Shown: positions 1-8,824, numbered from the stretch's first letter. The stretch: DNA of 64,000 nucleotides from Actinomycetota bacterium (GCA_023379675.1 JAMCPL010000011.1:48864-112863); one strand, 5' to 3'. Translations and numbers: made by a program. The notes: generated from the letters alone by a model not told the origin.

Positions 1-1257
1 TACCCTGCCGCCGTGGTTGGATGCGACGTGGCGTACTATGGATAACCCTAGACCGGTACCGCCGGCCTGATGACTTCGTGATATATCTACACGATAGAAT
101 CGCTCGAAGATACGTTCAAGGTCCTTTGCGGGTATCCCTATGCCATGATCGGTAACGGATACCGCTACTTCTGGTGCATCGCCTGTGGCATTGGCATCGG
201 AGTACGAAGTGACAACCTCTATACTGTTGCCGGCATCGGAGAACTTGACCGCGTTCTCCACTAGGTTGTAGACAGCCGACGTAAGCTGGCGCCTGTCTCC
301 CAGAACGGCCGCCGGATGGTCGGGTTCGGTTGCATCGATCTCGATGCTCCTTTGGTCAGCTGCTCCCCGTACCCTCTCGATGGCGTCTGCCACGATAAGA
401 CCTATCTCTACTGGATCGCGTTGTGGGGATTCCTCGGCTTCAATGCGAGACAGGTCGAGGAGATCGTCTATGACCCTGCTTACCCTGAAAGCCTCTTTCT
501 GTATACGCGAGCCGAGCCGCTTGGCGACTGTTGTATCCTCTTCATCCACCAGCGTCTCGGCAAGCAGCCCCAGGGCACTGATCGGCGTCTTCAGCTCGTG
601 AGATACATTGGTGACGAAATCCCTCCGTATTTCGTCTATCCTGCGCCGCTCCGTCACGTCCTCTATGATTGCGATGACTCCCAGGCTCTTGCGTCCGTCG
701 TCTATGACCTGTGCATGTATGACAAGCGATCGCTTTGGTGGGCCGTACAGATCCACGGTACGCTCCTCCATGCCTTTTTCCCATGCAGACTGGAGTAGGT
801 CGACAACCCCTTGGGCCACTATGGCATCTCCATGGCGTCCTCCCATGAGCGAGAGCGCCAGGCTGTTGCGAAATACCACCTTGCCGCTGACATCGCAGAT
901 GAGTACACCTTGGCGCAACGAGTCCAGCACCTTGCGGTATCTGATAGATTCTTCAGAGGACTCGGAGACCACTTCGGCGGCTTGCCCGGTCACTTGCTCG
1001 AGATGGTGCAATACCGCTTCCACTCCCTCTTCGCCACTGTCCTCAGGCATGTCCACGCCCAATCTTGCGGCGAGAGCCGCCAGGCGTTCTTCCAGGGAGC
1101 GCCGTCCTGACCTGCGACCCAGGATGACGGACAGGACTATTGCAATTACGGCAACCACCGCGACAGTACCCACGATAAAATCCACATGGGACGTGCTGAT
1201 CGCGCCCAGCGAGGTCCACGGCCAGTACGTCACTTGGGTTTCTTGGGCCCAGCGCAT
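1..1257 (-). CDS. SenX3/PhoR-like membrane sensor histidine kinase (3' end beyond the left edge)
   Basis: Autophosphorylating kinase of a two-component system; its regulator is not in the window. Reading leftwards from ATG 1257 there is a single membrane segment near residues 25-42, and then a PAS-like domain (about 90-190). The HisKA motif follows (FVTNVSHELKTPISAL, about residue 215), and then the N, G1 and G2 boxes of the ATPase (NLVENAVKF, DHGIGIP, GGTGLGLSIV). The frame is open to base 1, so about 20-40 C-terminal residues are missing. One membrane pass, PAS and HisKA/HATPase is the layout of actinobacterial SenX3, which answers phosphate limitation. A GTG at 1275 is an alternative start; a stop lies shortly above it. 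The gene is divergent from the T4SS-like operon. Family assignment is firm; the SenX3 role is inferred. Confidence 0.9.
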   Translation of the reverse strand, partial: MRWAQETQVTYWPWTSLGAISTSHVDFIVGTVAVVAVIAIVLSVILGRRSGRRSLEERLAALAARLGVDMPEDSGEEGVEAVLHHLEQVTGQAAEVVSESSEESIRYRKVLDSLRQGVLICDVSGKVVFRNSLALSLMGGRHGDAIVAQGVVDLLQSAWEKGMEERTVDLYGPPKRSLVIHAQVIDDGRKSLGVIAIIEDVTERRRIDEIRRDFVTNVSHELKTPISALGLLAETLVDEEDTTVAKRLGSRIQKEAFRVSRVIDDLLDLSRIEAEESPQRDPVEIGLIVADAIERVRGAADQRSIEIDATEPDHPAAVLGDRRQLTSAVYNLVENAVKFSDAGNSIEVVTSYSDANATGDAPEVAVSVTDHGIGIPAKDLERIFERFYRVDISRSHQAGGTGLGLSIVRHVASNHGGRV

Positions 1258-1425
1258 CCACCCTGTGGCGCGCACGATTCATTGTAGGGCGCCGCAAGCA
1301 CAATATCATTCATATTATCCAGCATGGCAGGCTTTTCCATCCAAGTGTTGCATATGGCCTGGCCTGCACTTCGACGGTGTTTACGGCGCGCAGCTTTGCT
1401 TGTTGCGGATTTTCCGCATGCGGAC

Positions 1426-1453
1426 TTGCATTTGATTTAGCACGGTGTATAAT
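1426..1453 (+). promoter_or_regulatory. Sigma70-type promoter of the T4SS-like operon
   Basis: TTGCAT at 1426-1431, a 16-base spacer and a perfect TATAAT at 1448-1453. It lies 43 bases before the first ATG (1497), which also has a Shine-Dalgarno sequence AAAGAGG at 1485-1491. The position fits transcription of the operon that starts at 1497. Read by eye only. Confidence 0.6.
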
Positions 1454-1496
1454 GATACATACTGGAAAGACATGATAAAATATTAAAGAGGTCGAA

Positions 1497-1916
1497 ATGC
1501 ATTTGATATTATTGGTTGCCGTAATCCCTGCCCTTTCGTCATCCCTGCCTGCAGTGGCAATGACCATGCCCGGAGTGCTTGGAGCGGCCTTACGGTGGTT
1601 TCCTCATTACACGGGACAAGTCGCCTGGGTTACCGCAGCTGGCACGGTTAGCATGCAGCCGCAGGTGTCTGGCCTGCCTGGAGGTTCAGTACTGCAAAGC
1701 ATTACCAACGGGATTGGGGCATGGGCGCTGGTTGCAGCACTTGTTGGGCTTATCGTCGGCGCTGCGGCATGGGCGTTGGGCTCTCATTCTCAGAATTACC
1801 AGCAGTCATATGTCGGAAAGCGGACGGTACTCGTGTCGGGGCTGGCGGCTCTGCTTATCGGAGCTGCTCCTGGCATAATCAATTTCTTTTTTCAAGCGGG
1901 GAGCAAGGTGCATTGA
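1497..1916 (+). CDS. DUF6112-like small membrane protein, VirB2-type subunit of an actinobacterial T4SS
   Basis: 139 residues: a hydrophobic N-terminus (about 2-25), then two membrane helices at about 72-96 and 110-132. The stretch GLPGGSVLQSITNGIGAWAL, the motif WALGSHSQN and the ending LLIGAAPGIINFFFQAGSKV match the DUF6112 family found first in actinobacterial T4SS operons. By length and two-helix topology these resemble VirB2/TrbC pilins. The ATG at 1497 is well placed behind AAAGAGG. As first gene of the operon, it is followed by a TrbL-like protein as in other actinobacterial loci. The pilin role is inferred from topology and context. Confidence 0.75.
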   Translation: MHLILLVAVIPALSSSLPAVAMTMPGVLGAALRWFPHYTGQVAWVTAAGTVSMQPQVSGLPGGSVLQSITNGIGAWALVAALVGLIVGAAAWALGSHSQNYQQSYVGKRTVLVSGLAALLIGAAPGIINFFFQAGSKVH

Positions 1917-2022
1917 GTGTGATGCAACATGCCGTGAGCAACGTCGGAACGGAGGCAAAAGGCGGTAGGACTGGCCACGGAACAGCAAAGAGCGGCAAGG
2001 GAAGCGCGTCGAGTGCGACCTG

Positions 2023-3345
2023 GTGCGGGATGGGCTTGTAGAAATGCTCAACCCGCTCAAGGGGCTGCTTGGCATAGGCATCAATGCCGGGCTCGGAGCT
2101 TTGGCGTCCTGGGCAGGTGCAGGGGCCGTATGGGTGCTGCACGAGCTTGGCAAGTTTATGTCGTATACTACTGAGCCTGAGCTCACATCGCACTGGTTCG
2201 GTTCTGATTACAAGACGATGTTGTACCTTGCCACAGCGGTGATCCTTCCAATGGCCTGTATAGGGGCCATCCAGTCAGTTGTCCGCCAGAGCCCGGCGCT
2301 GTTGCTGCGGAGTTTTCTCGTGCATTTGCCACTCGCCATGCTGATGATGTTTGTTGCCGTGCAGCTTGTGCATCTCGGCTTGTCTCTTACCGATGCCTTA
2401 TCGAATGCTCTTGCCGGTGGCACTGCGTCGACTACCCGGAACTTGCTCGTGTCGATATCAGATTTATTTGGGAAGGATGCGCCAAGCCAGGCGCCGGCCT
2501 TTGTTCTTTTCGTATTCGGCGTCGTCGTGACTGTATGCGGGCTTATCCTCTGGCTGGAGCTTGTCGTCAGGACGGCCGCGATCACCGCTGCCACTCTTTT
2601 CCTGCCACTGGGATTGGCTACGTTTGCTTGGCCAGCGCTGTCGCGCTGGTGCAGGCGCCTTGCGGAGACCATCGCAGCGTTGATCCTTTCCAAGCTGGTG
2701 GTGGTGGCCATACTGGTGCTGGGCGCCTCCGCCGTTGGCGGTTCCGTGAACGGGCATGGAGCTTTCTCGGCGGCTATTACGGGTATTGCATTGCTTATCC
2801 TGTCAGTGTTTGCGCCATTCACGCTGTTCAAACTGGTACCTGCCATAGAGGGCAGTGCCGCAAATCATCTGGAGGGCGCCAGGAGCCGGATCAGCCATGT
2901 TGCAGGTACCCCTGTCAGGGCAGGCAGGATGGTCGCTTCCCTTGCAGCAGGTGGCACCGCCTCAGGAGCAGGTGCCGGAGTGGGAGTGGGAGTGGGAGTG
3001 GGCGCAGGTGCAGTGTCCGGCTTGGAACAGGGTGGGGTGAGTGGGCCGGGCTCTTCGGCTCTGGCCGGGCTTGGGTATTCTTCGAATGGAGTGACTCCCG
3101 ATTCCAGTGTAAAGGCTTTGGCGTTGCAGCACGAGAGAGCGGAGATACTGGGGATGCCTGCAAAGATGATAGACGAGAAGATCGCAGAGCAAAGAAGGGA
3201 GGGCGCTTCAGACACCGAGGCCATAAGGGCCGTTGCAGTCATGATTGACGAGCATGCCGGTACCAGTCCGGTTGGGCAGGGTGGTGGCATGGCGGGAACG
3301 GCCCGGGATAGTGATGCGGTCAATCTGCAAAAGGTGAGCACGTGA
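2023..3345 (+). CDS. TrbL/VirB6-like polytopic membrane protein of the T4SS
   Basis: 440 residues with about seven predicted membrane helices between residues 20 and 285, then a hydrophilic tail. The tail begins with a Gly/Val low-complexity run (about 305-330) coded by a repeated GTGGGA unit near 2980-3000. VirB6/TrbL proteins form the inner-membrane platform of the secretion channel. The start is uncertain: GTG 2023 gives the listed length, while ATG 2044 would begin MLNPLKGLLG. The stop overlaps the GTG of the next gene (GTGA at 3342-3345), which points to coupled translation. Position between DUF6112 and SCO6880-like genes supports the call more than sequence motifs, which are weak in this family. 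Confidence 0.7.
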   Translation: MRDGLVEMLNPLKGLLGIGINAGLGALASWAGAGAVWVLHELGKFMSYTTEPELTSHWFGSDYKTMLYLATAVILPMACIGAIQSVVRQSPALLLRSFLVHLPLAMLMMFVAVQLVHLGLSLTDALSNALAGGTASTTRNLLVSISDLFGKDAPSQAPAFVLFVFGVVVTVCGLILWLELVVRTAAITAATLFLPLGLATFAWPALSRWCRRLAETIAALILSKLVVVAILVLGASAVGGSVNGHGAFSAAITGIALLILSVFAPFTLFKLVPAIEGSAANHLEGARSRISHVAGTPVRAGRMVASLAAGGTASGAGAGVGVGVGVGAGAVSGLEQGGVSGPGSSALAGLGYSSNGVTPDSSVKALALQHERAEILGMPAKMIDEKIAEQRREGASDTEAIRAVAVMIDEHAGTSPVGQGGGMAGTARDSDAVNLQKVST

Positions 3346-5297
3346 AAGACCGGACTCGGACCCAGGAACAGGATAGGCAGGATACCCATATTTTCGGTCC
3401 GCTCGAGTGCAGGGGGGTGATGGCGGGATGGCGAGTGGGCCAGCTGGTGGTCGTTGCATCAGGTTTGCTGGTAGACGTGGTCATCTTGCGCGTGGCTCCT
3501 TCCGTTGGCGGGCTTGTCATAGCGGTTGCGATTGCCTGCGTGGTGGTAGGGATGGCGACAGTTCCTGTCTATGGTCAGAGCATCGAGGAGTGGATTCCTG
3601 ACGTGGTGAGCTTTGTCCGTGCGTTGTCTGCAGGGCACGGACGCAAGGCGTCTCTTATCCCCGACAGGGGTATCCCATGCAACTTGCTGTACGCCGCGTG
3701 GGATGCATCCGTCCAGGATGATCAGTTGGTGGGGTTGGGGGATGATCAGTTGGCGGGGTTTGCGAATATGCAGCCGGGCGGTGCTGGCGGCCGATGCACA
3801 GGCCCGGATCACGGTCCAGTTCCCGGTCCAGTTCCCGGTCCAGTTCCCGGTCCAGTTCCCGGTCCAGTTCCCGGTCCCGGTCCCAGTTCGCGCCCATACC
3901 GGGGTAGTACTGAACGCGATACATTTAAGCGGCATCGGCATGCCCTGATGCAATTTTCCAGAGCGTTCCCCCTCCTGTCCCGTTCCCGCTATCCCTTTGA
4001 TCGCTTCACCATCATAGAGGGATACCTGGACGGCGGTAGTGGCATGGCTGGTGATCTCGATCTTCACGCTGCAGGCGGCAGGCATGACGTTGACGGTCAA
4101 CGGGTGGGGATCATCCATGATCCGCGGCACTCCACCTATGCCGCAGCCTTTCCGGTGCAGCCGTACGGCTTTCTACTCGATGCTCCAGACGAGCAGCGCC
4201 AGAAGGTGCGCGCATGGGCTTTTGCGCTTGCATTCCTGGCCAGAGAGGGTTCTCCGGTTCACCGTGTTCAGTGGCTTGCACGAGCCACTCCCGGTAGCAG
4301 CCAGGAGATGGGGTCTTATTACGCAGCGCATCAGGATCCTGCTGCATCCCCTGTCCAGCGCCGTTCCTACGAAGAACTCCTGAACCGGACTACGGTGGGC
4401 GCTCGTCGCCATGAGCTGTTCATCGTGTTTGCCGTACGGGCTGGTTCATCGTGGAAGCGCCCAGGGAGCAGCGCGTCTTTGGAAGAGGCCGCATGTACCC
4501 GGCTATTACGGGAGATGGCTGCATTCAAGCGCAAGTTGCAAGGCATAGGCGGCGGAGTTGGCCCGATCATGGGTGCGAGTGAGTATCGCCGGTGCATCAT
4601 GGACGGATGGGCCAGCGAGAACATCACCGCCAGGGATAGTGGGGCTAGTGGAGCCAGTGGTGGTGGCAGGATTGGCGGGATCGGCAGGGCTGGTGATGTA
4701 GGCAGGGAGGGATGGCCCGCAAGGAAGGGTGAGAGAGCGGTCTTGGCGGGCGGTGAAAACGGTGAGCTGCATAGAGCGAGTTTCCCATGGCCACTTGCAA
4801 CTGAGGAGCATTGGGACTGTTTACGAGTGGAGTCATCCTGGCAGTCTACCTACTGGGTATCACAGTGGCCGAGAATGCCGGTTCCGTCCGATTTTCTCTC
4901 TCCCTTGCTGCTCCTTCCTGACATGCGGTTCAGCTTTTCGATGGTGATGGAACCCGTTGCTCCCCTGAAGGCGGTACGTCAAGTCGAGCAAGCTAGGACT
5001 GGCTACCTGGCTGATCAGGAGCTTCGCCAGAGGGGCGGATTCTTGCGAACGGAAAGGCAGGCAAGGGGGCATGATGCATTGATCCAGCGGGAACAGGAAC
5101 TTGCCGAAGGGCATGGCCAATTTCGTTTTAGCGGCTATGCATCAGTGAGTGCGGGCACTTTCGAGGCTCTCTGTGATGCGCGGCACCGTTTTGAGCAGGC
5201 CGCAGGACAGGCACATGTCGATACGAGACCGCTTTACGGTCGCCAGCTGGATGGGCTCGGCTTTACCCTGCCACTGGTACGGGGGCTGAGCCGATGA
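3342..5297 (+). CDS. SCO6880-like T4SS protein (PrgI/VirB3-type membrane part joined to a VirB4-like N-terminal domain)
   Basis: 651 residues. An FGPLE motif at about 19-23 precedes a membrane hairpin (about 35-80) and a EEWIPDVV segment, as in SCO6880 proteins. After a low-complexity linker come blocks resembling the VirB4 N-terminal domain: IIHDPRHSTYAAAF, FALAFLAREGSPVHRVQWL and RRHELFIVFAV. No P-loop is present; the ATPase is the next gene. The protein is longer than I recall for the family. The excess lies in a (GPVP)5 repeat at about 158-177 and in a Gly/Ser-rich stretch near 430-460. The GTG start is coupled to the preceding stop. The 3' end carries a 38-base segment that is repeated just downstream. 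Confidence 0.75.
   Translation: MKDRTRTQEQDRQDTHIFGPLECRGVMAGWRVGQLVVVASGLLVDVVILRVAPSVGGLVIAVAIACVVVGMATVPVYGQSIEEWIPDVVSFVRALSAGHGRKASLIPDRGIPCNLLYAAWDASVQDDQLVGLGDDQLAGFANMQPGGAGGRCTGPDHGPVPGPVPGPVPGPVPGPVPGPGPSSRPYRGSTERDTFKRHRHALMQFSRAFPLLSRSRYPFDRFTIIEGYLDGGSGMAGDLDLHAAGGRHDVDGQRVGIIHDPRHSTYAAAFPVQPYGFLLDAPDEQRQKVRAWAFALAFLAREGSPVHRVQWLARATPGSSQEMGSYYAAHQDPAASPVQRRSYEELLNRTTVGARRHELFIVFAVRAGSSWKRPGSSASLEEAACTRLLREMAAFKRKLQGIGGGVGPIMGASEYRRCIMDGWASENITARDSGASGASGGGRIGGIGRAGDVGREGWPARKGERAVLAGGENGELHRASFPWPLATEEHWDCLRVESSWQSTYWVSQWPRMPVPSDFLSPLLLLPDMRFSFSMVMEPVAPLKAVRQVEQARTGYLADQELRQRGGFLRTERQARGHDALIQREQELAEGHGQFRFSGYASVSAGTFEALCDARHRFEQAAGQAHVDTRPLYGRQLDGLGFTLPLVRGLSR
3813..3884 (+). 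repeat. 12-base tandem repeat coding GPVP
   Basis: Five perfect copies of GGTCCAGTTCCC at 3813-3872, followed by a degenerate sixth to 3884. They encode a Gly-Pro-Val-Pro ladder between the membrane part and the VirB4-like part of the SCO6880-like protein. The unit is a multiple of three, so copy-number change would keep the frame. Confidence 0.95.
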
Positions 5298-5377
5298 TGT
5301 CAGCTACATCGCTAACTATGATCATCATTCCTCTTTCAGCTGCCACTGGTACGGGGGCTGAGCCGATGATGTCAGCT
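5268..5377 (+). repeat. 38-base direct repeat at the end of the SCO6880-like gene
   Basis: Bases 5268-5305 and 5340-5377 are identical over 38 bases, offset by 72. The first copy encodes the last residues of the SCO6880-like protein (LPLVRGLSR, stop) and runs past the stop. The second lies in the same relative frame but after the stop. Further down, short GTGTCAACG units occur at about 5386-5402 and 5448-5473. The pattern looks like tandem duplication in the spacer before the VirB4 gene. Confidence 0.9.
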
Positions 5378-5549
5378 TCCTGGGGTGTCAACGGTGTCAA
5401 CCGGTTTTCCGTTCAAATCATGATACTCCTTTTTTGGGCTTCTTGCAGTGTCAACGGTGTCAACGGTGTCAACGGCCACGATCGGTTACCGGATGAGCAG
5501 GTTTTCAGACGCATGACGGCTGGGCCGATGACGCAGGCTCACCGGAGAT

Positions 5550-6842
5550 ATGCCTGACATGCGGACCGTGCCATCCCACAGGGCAACCACCAAGCAACTA
5601 TCAGGCGCATACCCGTTTTTATGTGAATCAGGGCTTGGTGGGCAAGGAGCGCTGATCGGCCAGGATCTCCTCGGAGGTCCGTTCTGCTACGATCCTTTTG
5701 ACCTTTACAGGCGAGGCATACTCAGCAATCCGAACATGGTGGTGCTGGGGCAACTGGGCAAGGGGAAAAGTTCTCTCGTAAAGACCTACTTGTGGCGCCA
5801 AGGGGTGTTTGGAAGGAAATGTTGGGTCATAGACCCCAAGGGCGAGTACGGAGCGCTTGCCGCCCATTGGGGTGTAAAACCCATCTTTTTGCGGCCCAAC
5901 GGCGCTATCAAGCTCAATCCTCTCGATGATCCGAGAGGCGGGCGAGACTACGCGGGTGGATCGGTGACTGTCCGGAGAGTGGAGTTACTTACTGCGATAG
6001 TATCGTCGTCTCTCCAGCGCATTTTACTACCTGCCGAAGTGTCCGCCATCGAAATGGCAGTGTGTGATGCGGAAGGACGCAACCGGCAGCCCGTAATCCC
6101 TCATGTGGTGGAAGCGCTTCTCTCGCCAAGTTTTGCAAGTGCTACGGCATTGCGTACCACTGTGAACGATCTCGGCTCCGATGGGCGCCAAGTTGCACTT
6201 GAACTGCGCCGTCTTGTCTCCGGCGATATGCGCGGGATGTTCGACGGTCCTACCAGCGATGGGATCTCCCTCGATGCTTCGCTGGTGGTGCTGGATCTGT
6301 CTGCAATATACGGCTCGGCGGCACTGGGAACTCTTATGTCCTGTGCGATGGCGTGGCTCCAGGGTATCGTGGAAAAGTTGGCCGGCGGGCCTGTGACCGG
6401 CGGAGTGCCGGACGATTCACAGGTCATCCTGGTGGTGGACGAGGCATGGGCAGTGCTGAAGAACCCGGTGGTGGCCAGATGGTTGCAGTCGTCGTGGAAA
6501 CTGGCCAGGGCAAAGGGTGTATCCAACATTGCTGTGGTACATCGGGCATCTGACTTGCTTGCGGTCGGCGCTGCTGGTGCTGAACAGATAGAACTTGCCA
6601 AGGGGCTCCTTGCTGATTCCGAGACGCGGGTTGTCTATTCGCAACCACCTGGTGAGGTTTCTCTGGCCAGTGAGCTGCTCGGACTTTCATCCGTGGAGAC
6701 CGGTATAGTCAGTTCTTTGGGCAAAGGTACGGCTCTATGGAAGGTCGGTCAGCGATCATTTCTTGTGCGCCACGACTTGTCGGCTGGCGAATACCGGTTT
6801 GTACAGACAGATGAGCGAATGGGTGGGCTCGGTGCATATTAG
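5550..6842 (+). CDS. VirB4-like ATPase of the T4SS (ATP-binding protein)
   Basis: 430 residues. Walker A is GQLGKGKS at 67-74, preceded by NPNMVVL as in VirB4/TrbE; then come VIDPKGEYGAL (about 92-102) and Walker B VILVVDEAW near 292. This is the C-terminal ATPase half of VirB4, encoded apart from the N-terminal half as in other SCO6880-type loci. It would power pilus assembly or substrate transfer at the inner membrane. The ATG at 5550 follows GGAG closely, and a second ATG at 5559 is better spaced. The last ten residues (DERMGGLGAY) come from the first copy of a 33-base repeat that recurs at the start of the next gene, so the native C-terminus may have been replaced. Confidence 0.85.
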   Translation: MPDMRTVPSHRATTKQLSGAYPFLCESGLGGQGALIGQDLLGGPFCYDPFDLYRRGILSNPNMVVLGQLGKGKSSLVKTYLWRQGVFGRKCWVIDPKGEYGALAAHWGVKPIFLRPNGAIKLNPLDDPRGGRDYAGGSVTVRRVELLTAIVSSSLQRILLPAEVSAIEMAVCDAEGRNRQPVIPHVVEALLSPSFASATALRTTVNDLGSDGRQVALELRRLVSGDMRGMFDGPTSDGISLDASLVVLDLSAIYGSAALGTLMSCAMAWLQGIVEKLAGGPVTGGVPDDSQVILVVDEAWAVLKNPVVARWLQSSWKLARAKGVSNIAVVHRASDLLAVGAAGAEQIELAKGLLADSETRVVYSQPPGEVSLASELLGLSSVETGIVSSLGKGTALWKVGQRSFLVRHDLSAGEYRFVQTDERMGGLGAY

Positions 6843-6987
6843 CCATGCCCGATGCTACCAATGGCTTCCTTCACGCCACCTGAGGAGCGAATGGGTGGGC
6901 TCGGTGTACATCGGCGGCATGAAGGCAAATTGGCGACCGGTGGAGGATGTGCTTGATGAGCGAATGGGTGGGCTCGGTGCATATTAG
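6810..6987 (+). repeat. Three-copy 30-33 base repeat bridging two T4SS genes
   Basis: Copy 1 (6810-6842) and copy 3 (6955-6987) are identical over 33 bases. Copy 2 (6882-6911) matches over about 27 of 30. Copy 1 holds the last codons and stop of the VirB4 gene; copy 3 holds the start codon and first codons of the VirD4 gene, in another frame. The core reads GAGCGAATGGGTGGGCTCGG. Confidence 0.95.
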
Positions 6988-8824
6988 CGTCTATATGTTG
7001 CTGGCGCTCGGCGTACTGGCTGCGGGGCTTGCTGTTTCGCGATCCAGGGGGTCGCACGGAGGTGTGCACGGAGGTGTGCACGGAGGTGTGCACGGAGGTG
7101 TGCACGGAGGCCTGTTGTCCAGAAGGGGCGAGAGAGGAGTGCCTGCTGGATCATACATGGCGAGCGGATGGGCCGGCGGCTTGCGAGGAGGGTGGAGAGC
7201 GAATCCTCGCATGGCTATTCGCGGAGGGTTAGGCATCTTCCACTCTAGAGCGATGCCTAGCATGCAGGGTGCATACGAGCCGGCCAGGTGGGCGCGGCCC
7301 AGGGATGTGCAGCACCTAGTGGTGAAGGCACCTGCTCCCGGCAGGATAACACTTGGTACGATGAATAGCATGGCAGGAGGCAGGTTAATAGCGGCAGAGC
7401 GCGGTCATTCCCTACTTGTTGCCGGCCCTACCCAGAGCGGCAAGACCACCGGGCTGGCCATTCCGGCCATACTTGAATGGAAGGGTCCGGTACTTGCTGC
7501 GTCTGTAAAGTCGGATATTGCCCTTAACACAATTAGCCAGCGTCTACTCCGGGGGCAGGTGTATATTTATGACCCAACGCGTTCGGGTGGGCTCGCTGGT
7601 GGTGGACTCTACAGCGATACTGGTGCATTCCTCGGCGCAGTCCCTGACGTTGGCGGGAAAGACTTCATGGGTGGTGCTGGAAATGATTTCGCAAGTGATG
7701 TTCTGGGTGACACCGGAGGCAGTGCTGGGAATGGCTCAGTAGACACTGCCGGTGGTGAACCGTGCCAAGGGTGGCCTGATCTGATATGTGGATGGACGCC
7801 TCTTACATATGCTCGTGATTGGCAGGGGGCGAGGAAGATGGCTCGGGCGCTCACCGAGTCTGCAAAAAGCACCACTTCCGGCATGGCTGACGCTGATTTC
7901 TGGTATGCGACCGCGATGAAGCTCCTTGCGCCTCACCTTCTTGCCGCCGCCAATTCCGGTCGCACCATGGCCGATGTCGTCAGGTGGCTCGATTGCCAGG
8001 AGATTGGCGAGGTTGCCGACATCCTGGACATGCTCGGGATCAGCGAGGCATCTACGGCCGCCGAGGCTTCTTGGAGGAGGGAGGAGAGGCAGCGCAGTTC
8101 AGTGTACACGACTGCCGAGGCCATCTTGGAGCCGTTCTCAGAGCCTGATATAGCCGCATCAGAGAAGATGGGCCACACAAAGGGGATGCCCGATCCACGA
8201 GAGTTTGTAGCGAGCCACGATACTGTGTACCTCTGTGCACCGGCTCACGATCAGAGACGTTGCCGCTCCTTGCTATCCACTGTTGTGAGTCATATCCTGC
8301 AGGTGGCCTACGAACTGTCGCTGGAAAGAGGCGCCCCGCTGGACCCACCCCTGCTGGTGGTGGTGGATGAAGCGGCCAACGTGGCTCCTCTGGCCGATCT
8401 AGACTCGCTCGCATCCACCGCCGCCGGCCACGGGGTGCAGCTGGTGACGGTGTGGCAGGACCTTGCTCAACTCAATGCGCGCTATGGTATGCGAGCAGCC
8501 AGCGTAATCAATAATCATCGTGCAAAGATGTTCTGTTCCGGAATATCCGACCTTGCGACACTGGAACAAGCAAGCCGGCTTGCAGGCGAGGCAGGTATCA
8601 GTTCTACGAGCAGTACATATGACAGGTCGGGCTATACTGGCACCACCCATTCCAGCGTGTACCGGGCACTACTTCCTGCAGACGCGTTGCGCCGGATGCC
8701 GCCCGGCTGCGCTGTGCTCATGTACGGCAACCTCCATCCGATTGCCCTGAAACTCCGGTCACGCGCGGGCAGCTCCTCATGCCTCCACGGGCAGGAGGTG
8801 GTTGCGGCTCGCCATCCCAGCTGA
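6956..8824 (+). CDS. VirD4/TraG-like coupling ATPase of the T4SS
   Basis: 622 residues. An N-terminal membrane helix (MSEWVGSVHISVYMLL onward, about 9-28) leads into a (GGVH)4 repeat. The TraG/VirD4 core has Walker A AGPTQSGKTTG near 156 and the typical KSDIA and IYDPT blocks, with Walker B LLVVVDEAANVAPL near 465. A VTVWQDLAQLNARYG segment and the C-terminal TraM-recognition region follow. Coupling proteins deliver substrates to the secretion channel. ATG 6956 is preferred over ATG 6947 because GGAGG at 6942-6946 is then nine bases away. Last gene of the operon; no relaxase or cell-wall hydrolase follows. Confidence 0.85.
   Translation: MSEWVGSVHISVYMLLALGVLAAGLAVSRSRGSHGGVHGGVHGGVHGGVHGGLLSRRGERGVPAGSYMASGWAGGLRGGWRANPRMAIRGGLGIFHSRAMPSMQGAYEPARWARPRDVQHLVVKAPAPGRITLGTMNSMAGGRLIAAERGHSLLVAGPTQSGKTTGLAIPAILEWKGPVLAASVKSDIALNTISQRLLRGQVYIYDPTRSGGLAGGGLYSDTGAFLGAVPDVGGKDFMGGAGNDFASDVLGDTGGSAGNGSVDTAGGEPCQGWPDLICGWTPLTYARDWQGARKMARALTESAKSTTSGMADADFWYATAMKLLAPHLLAAANSGRTMADVVRWLDCQEIGEVADILDMLGISEASTAAEASWRREERQRSSVYTTAEAILEPFSEPDIAASEKMGHTKGMPDPREFVASHDTVYLCAPAHDQRRCRSLLSTVVSHILQVAYELSLERGAPLDPPLLVVVDEAANVAPLADLDSLASTAAGHGVQLVTVWQDLAQLNARYGMRAASVINNHRAKMFCSGISDLATLEQASRLAGEAGISSTSSTYDRSGYTGTTHSSVYRALLPADALRRMPPGCAVLMYGNLHPIALKLRSRAGSSSCLHGQEVVAARHPS
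7055..7102 (+). repeat. 12-base tandem repeat coding His-Gly-Gly-Val
   Basis: Four perfect copies of CACGGAGGTGTG followed by a diverged fifth. They sit just after the membrane helix of the VirD4-like protein, at residues of about 34-49. The unit keeps the frame, as does the GPVP ladder in the SCO6880-like gene. Confidence 0.95.

Noticed and set aside
1919..2041. A 40-codon frame between the DUF6112 and TrbL-like genes
   Set aside because: It is short, without family likeness, and overlaps the TrbL-like start; no ribosome site supports it.
3813..3884. Regular repeats resembling a CRISPR array
   Set aside because: The units are 12 bases, contiguous, without spacers, and code GPVP within a gene; no cas genes are present.
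5294..5557. 87-codon frame in the spacer before virB4
   Set aside because: It is built largely from the duplicated 38-base segment and the GTGTCAACG units, so the open frame is probably a by-product of the repeats.
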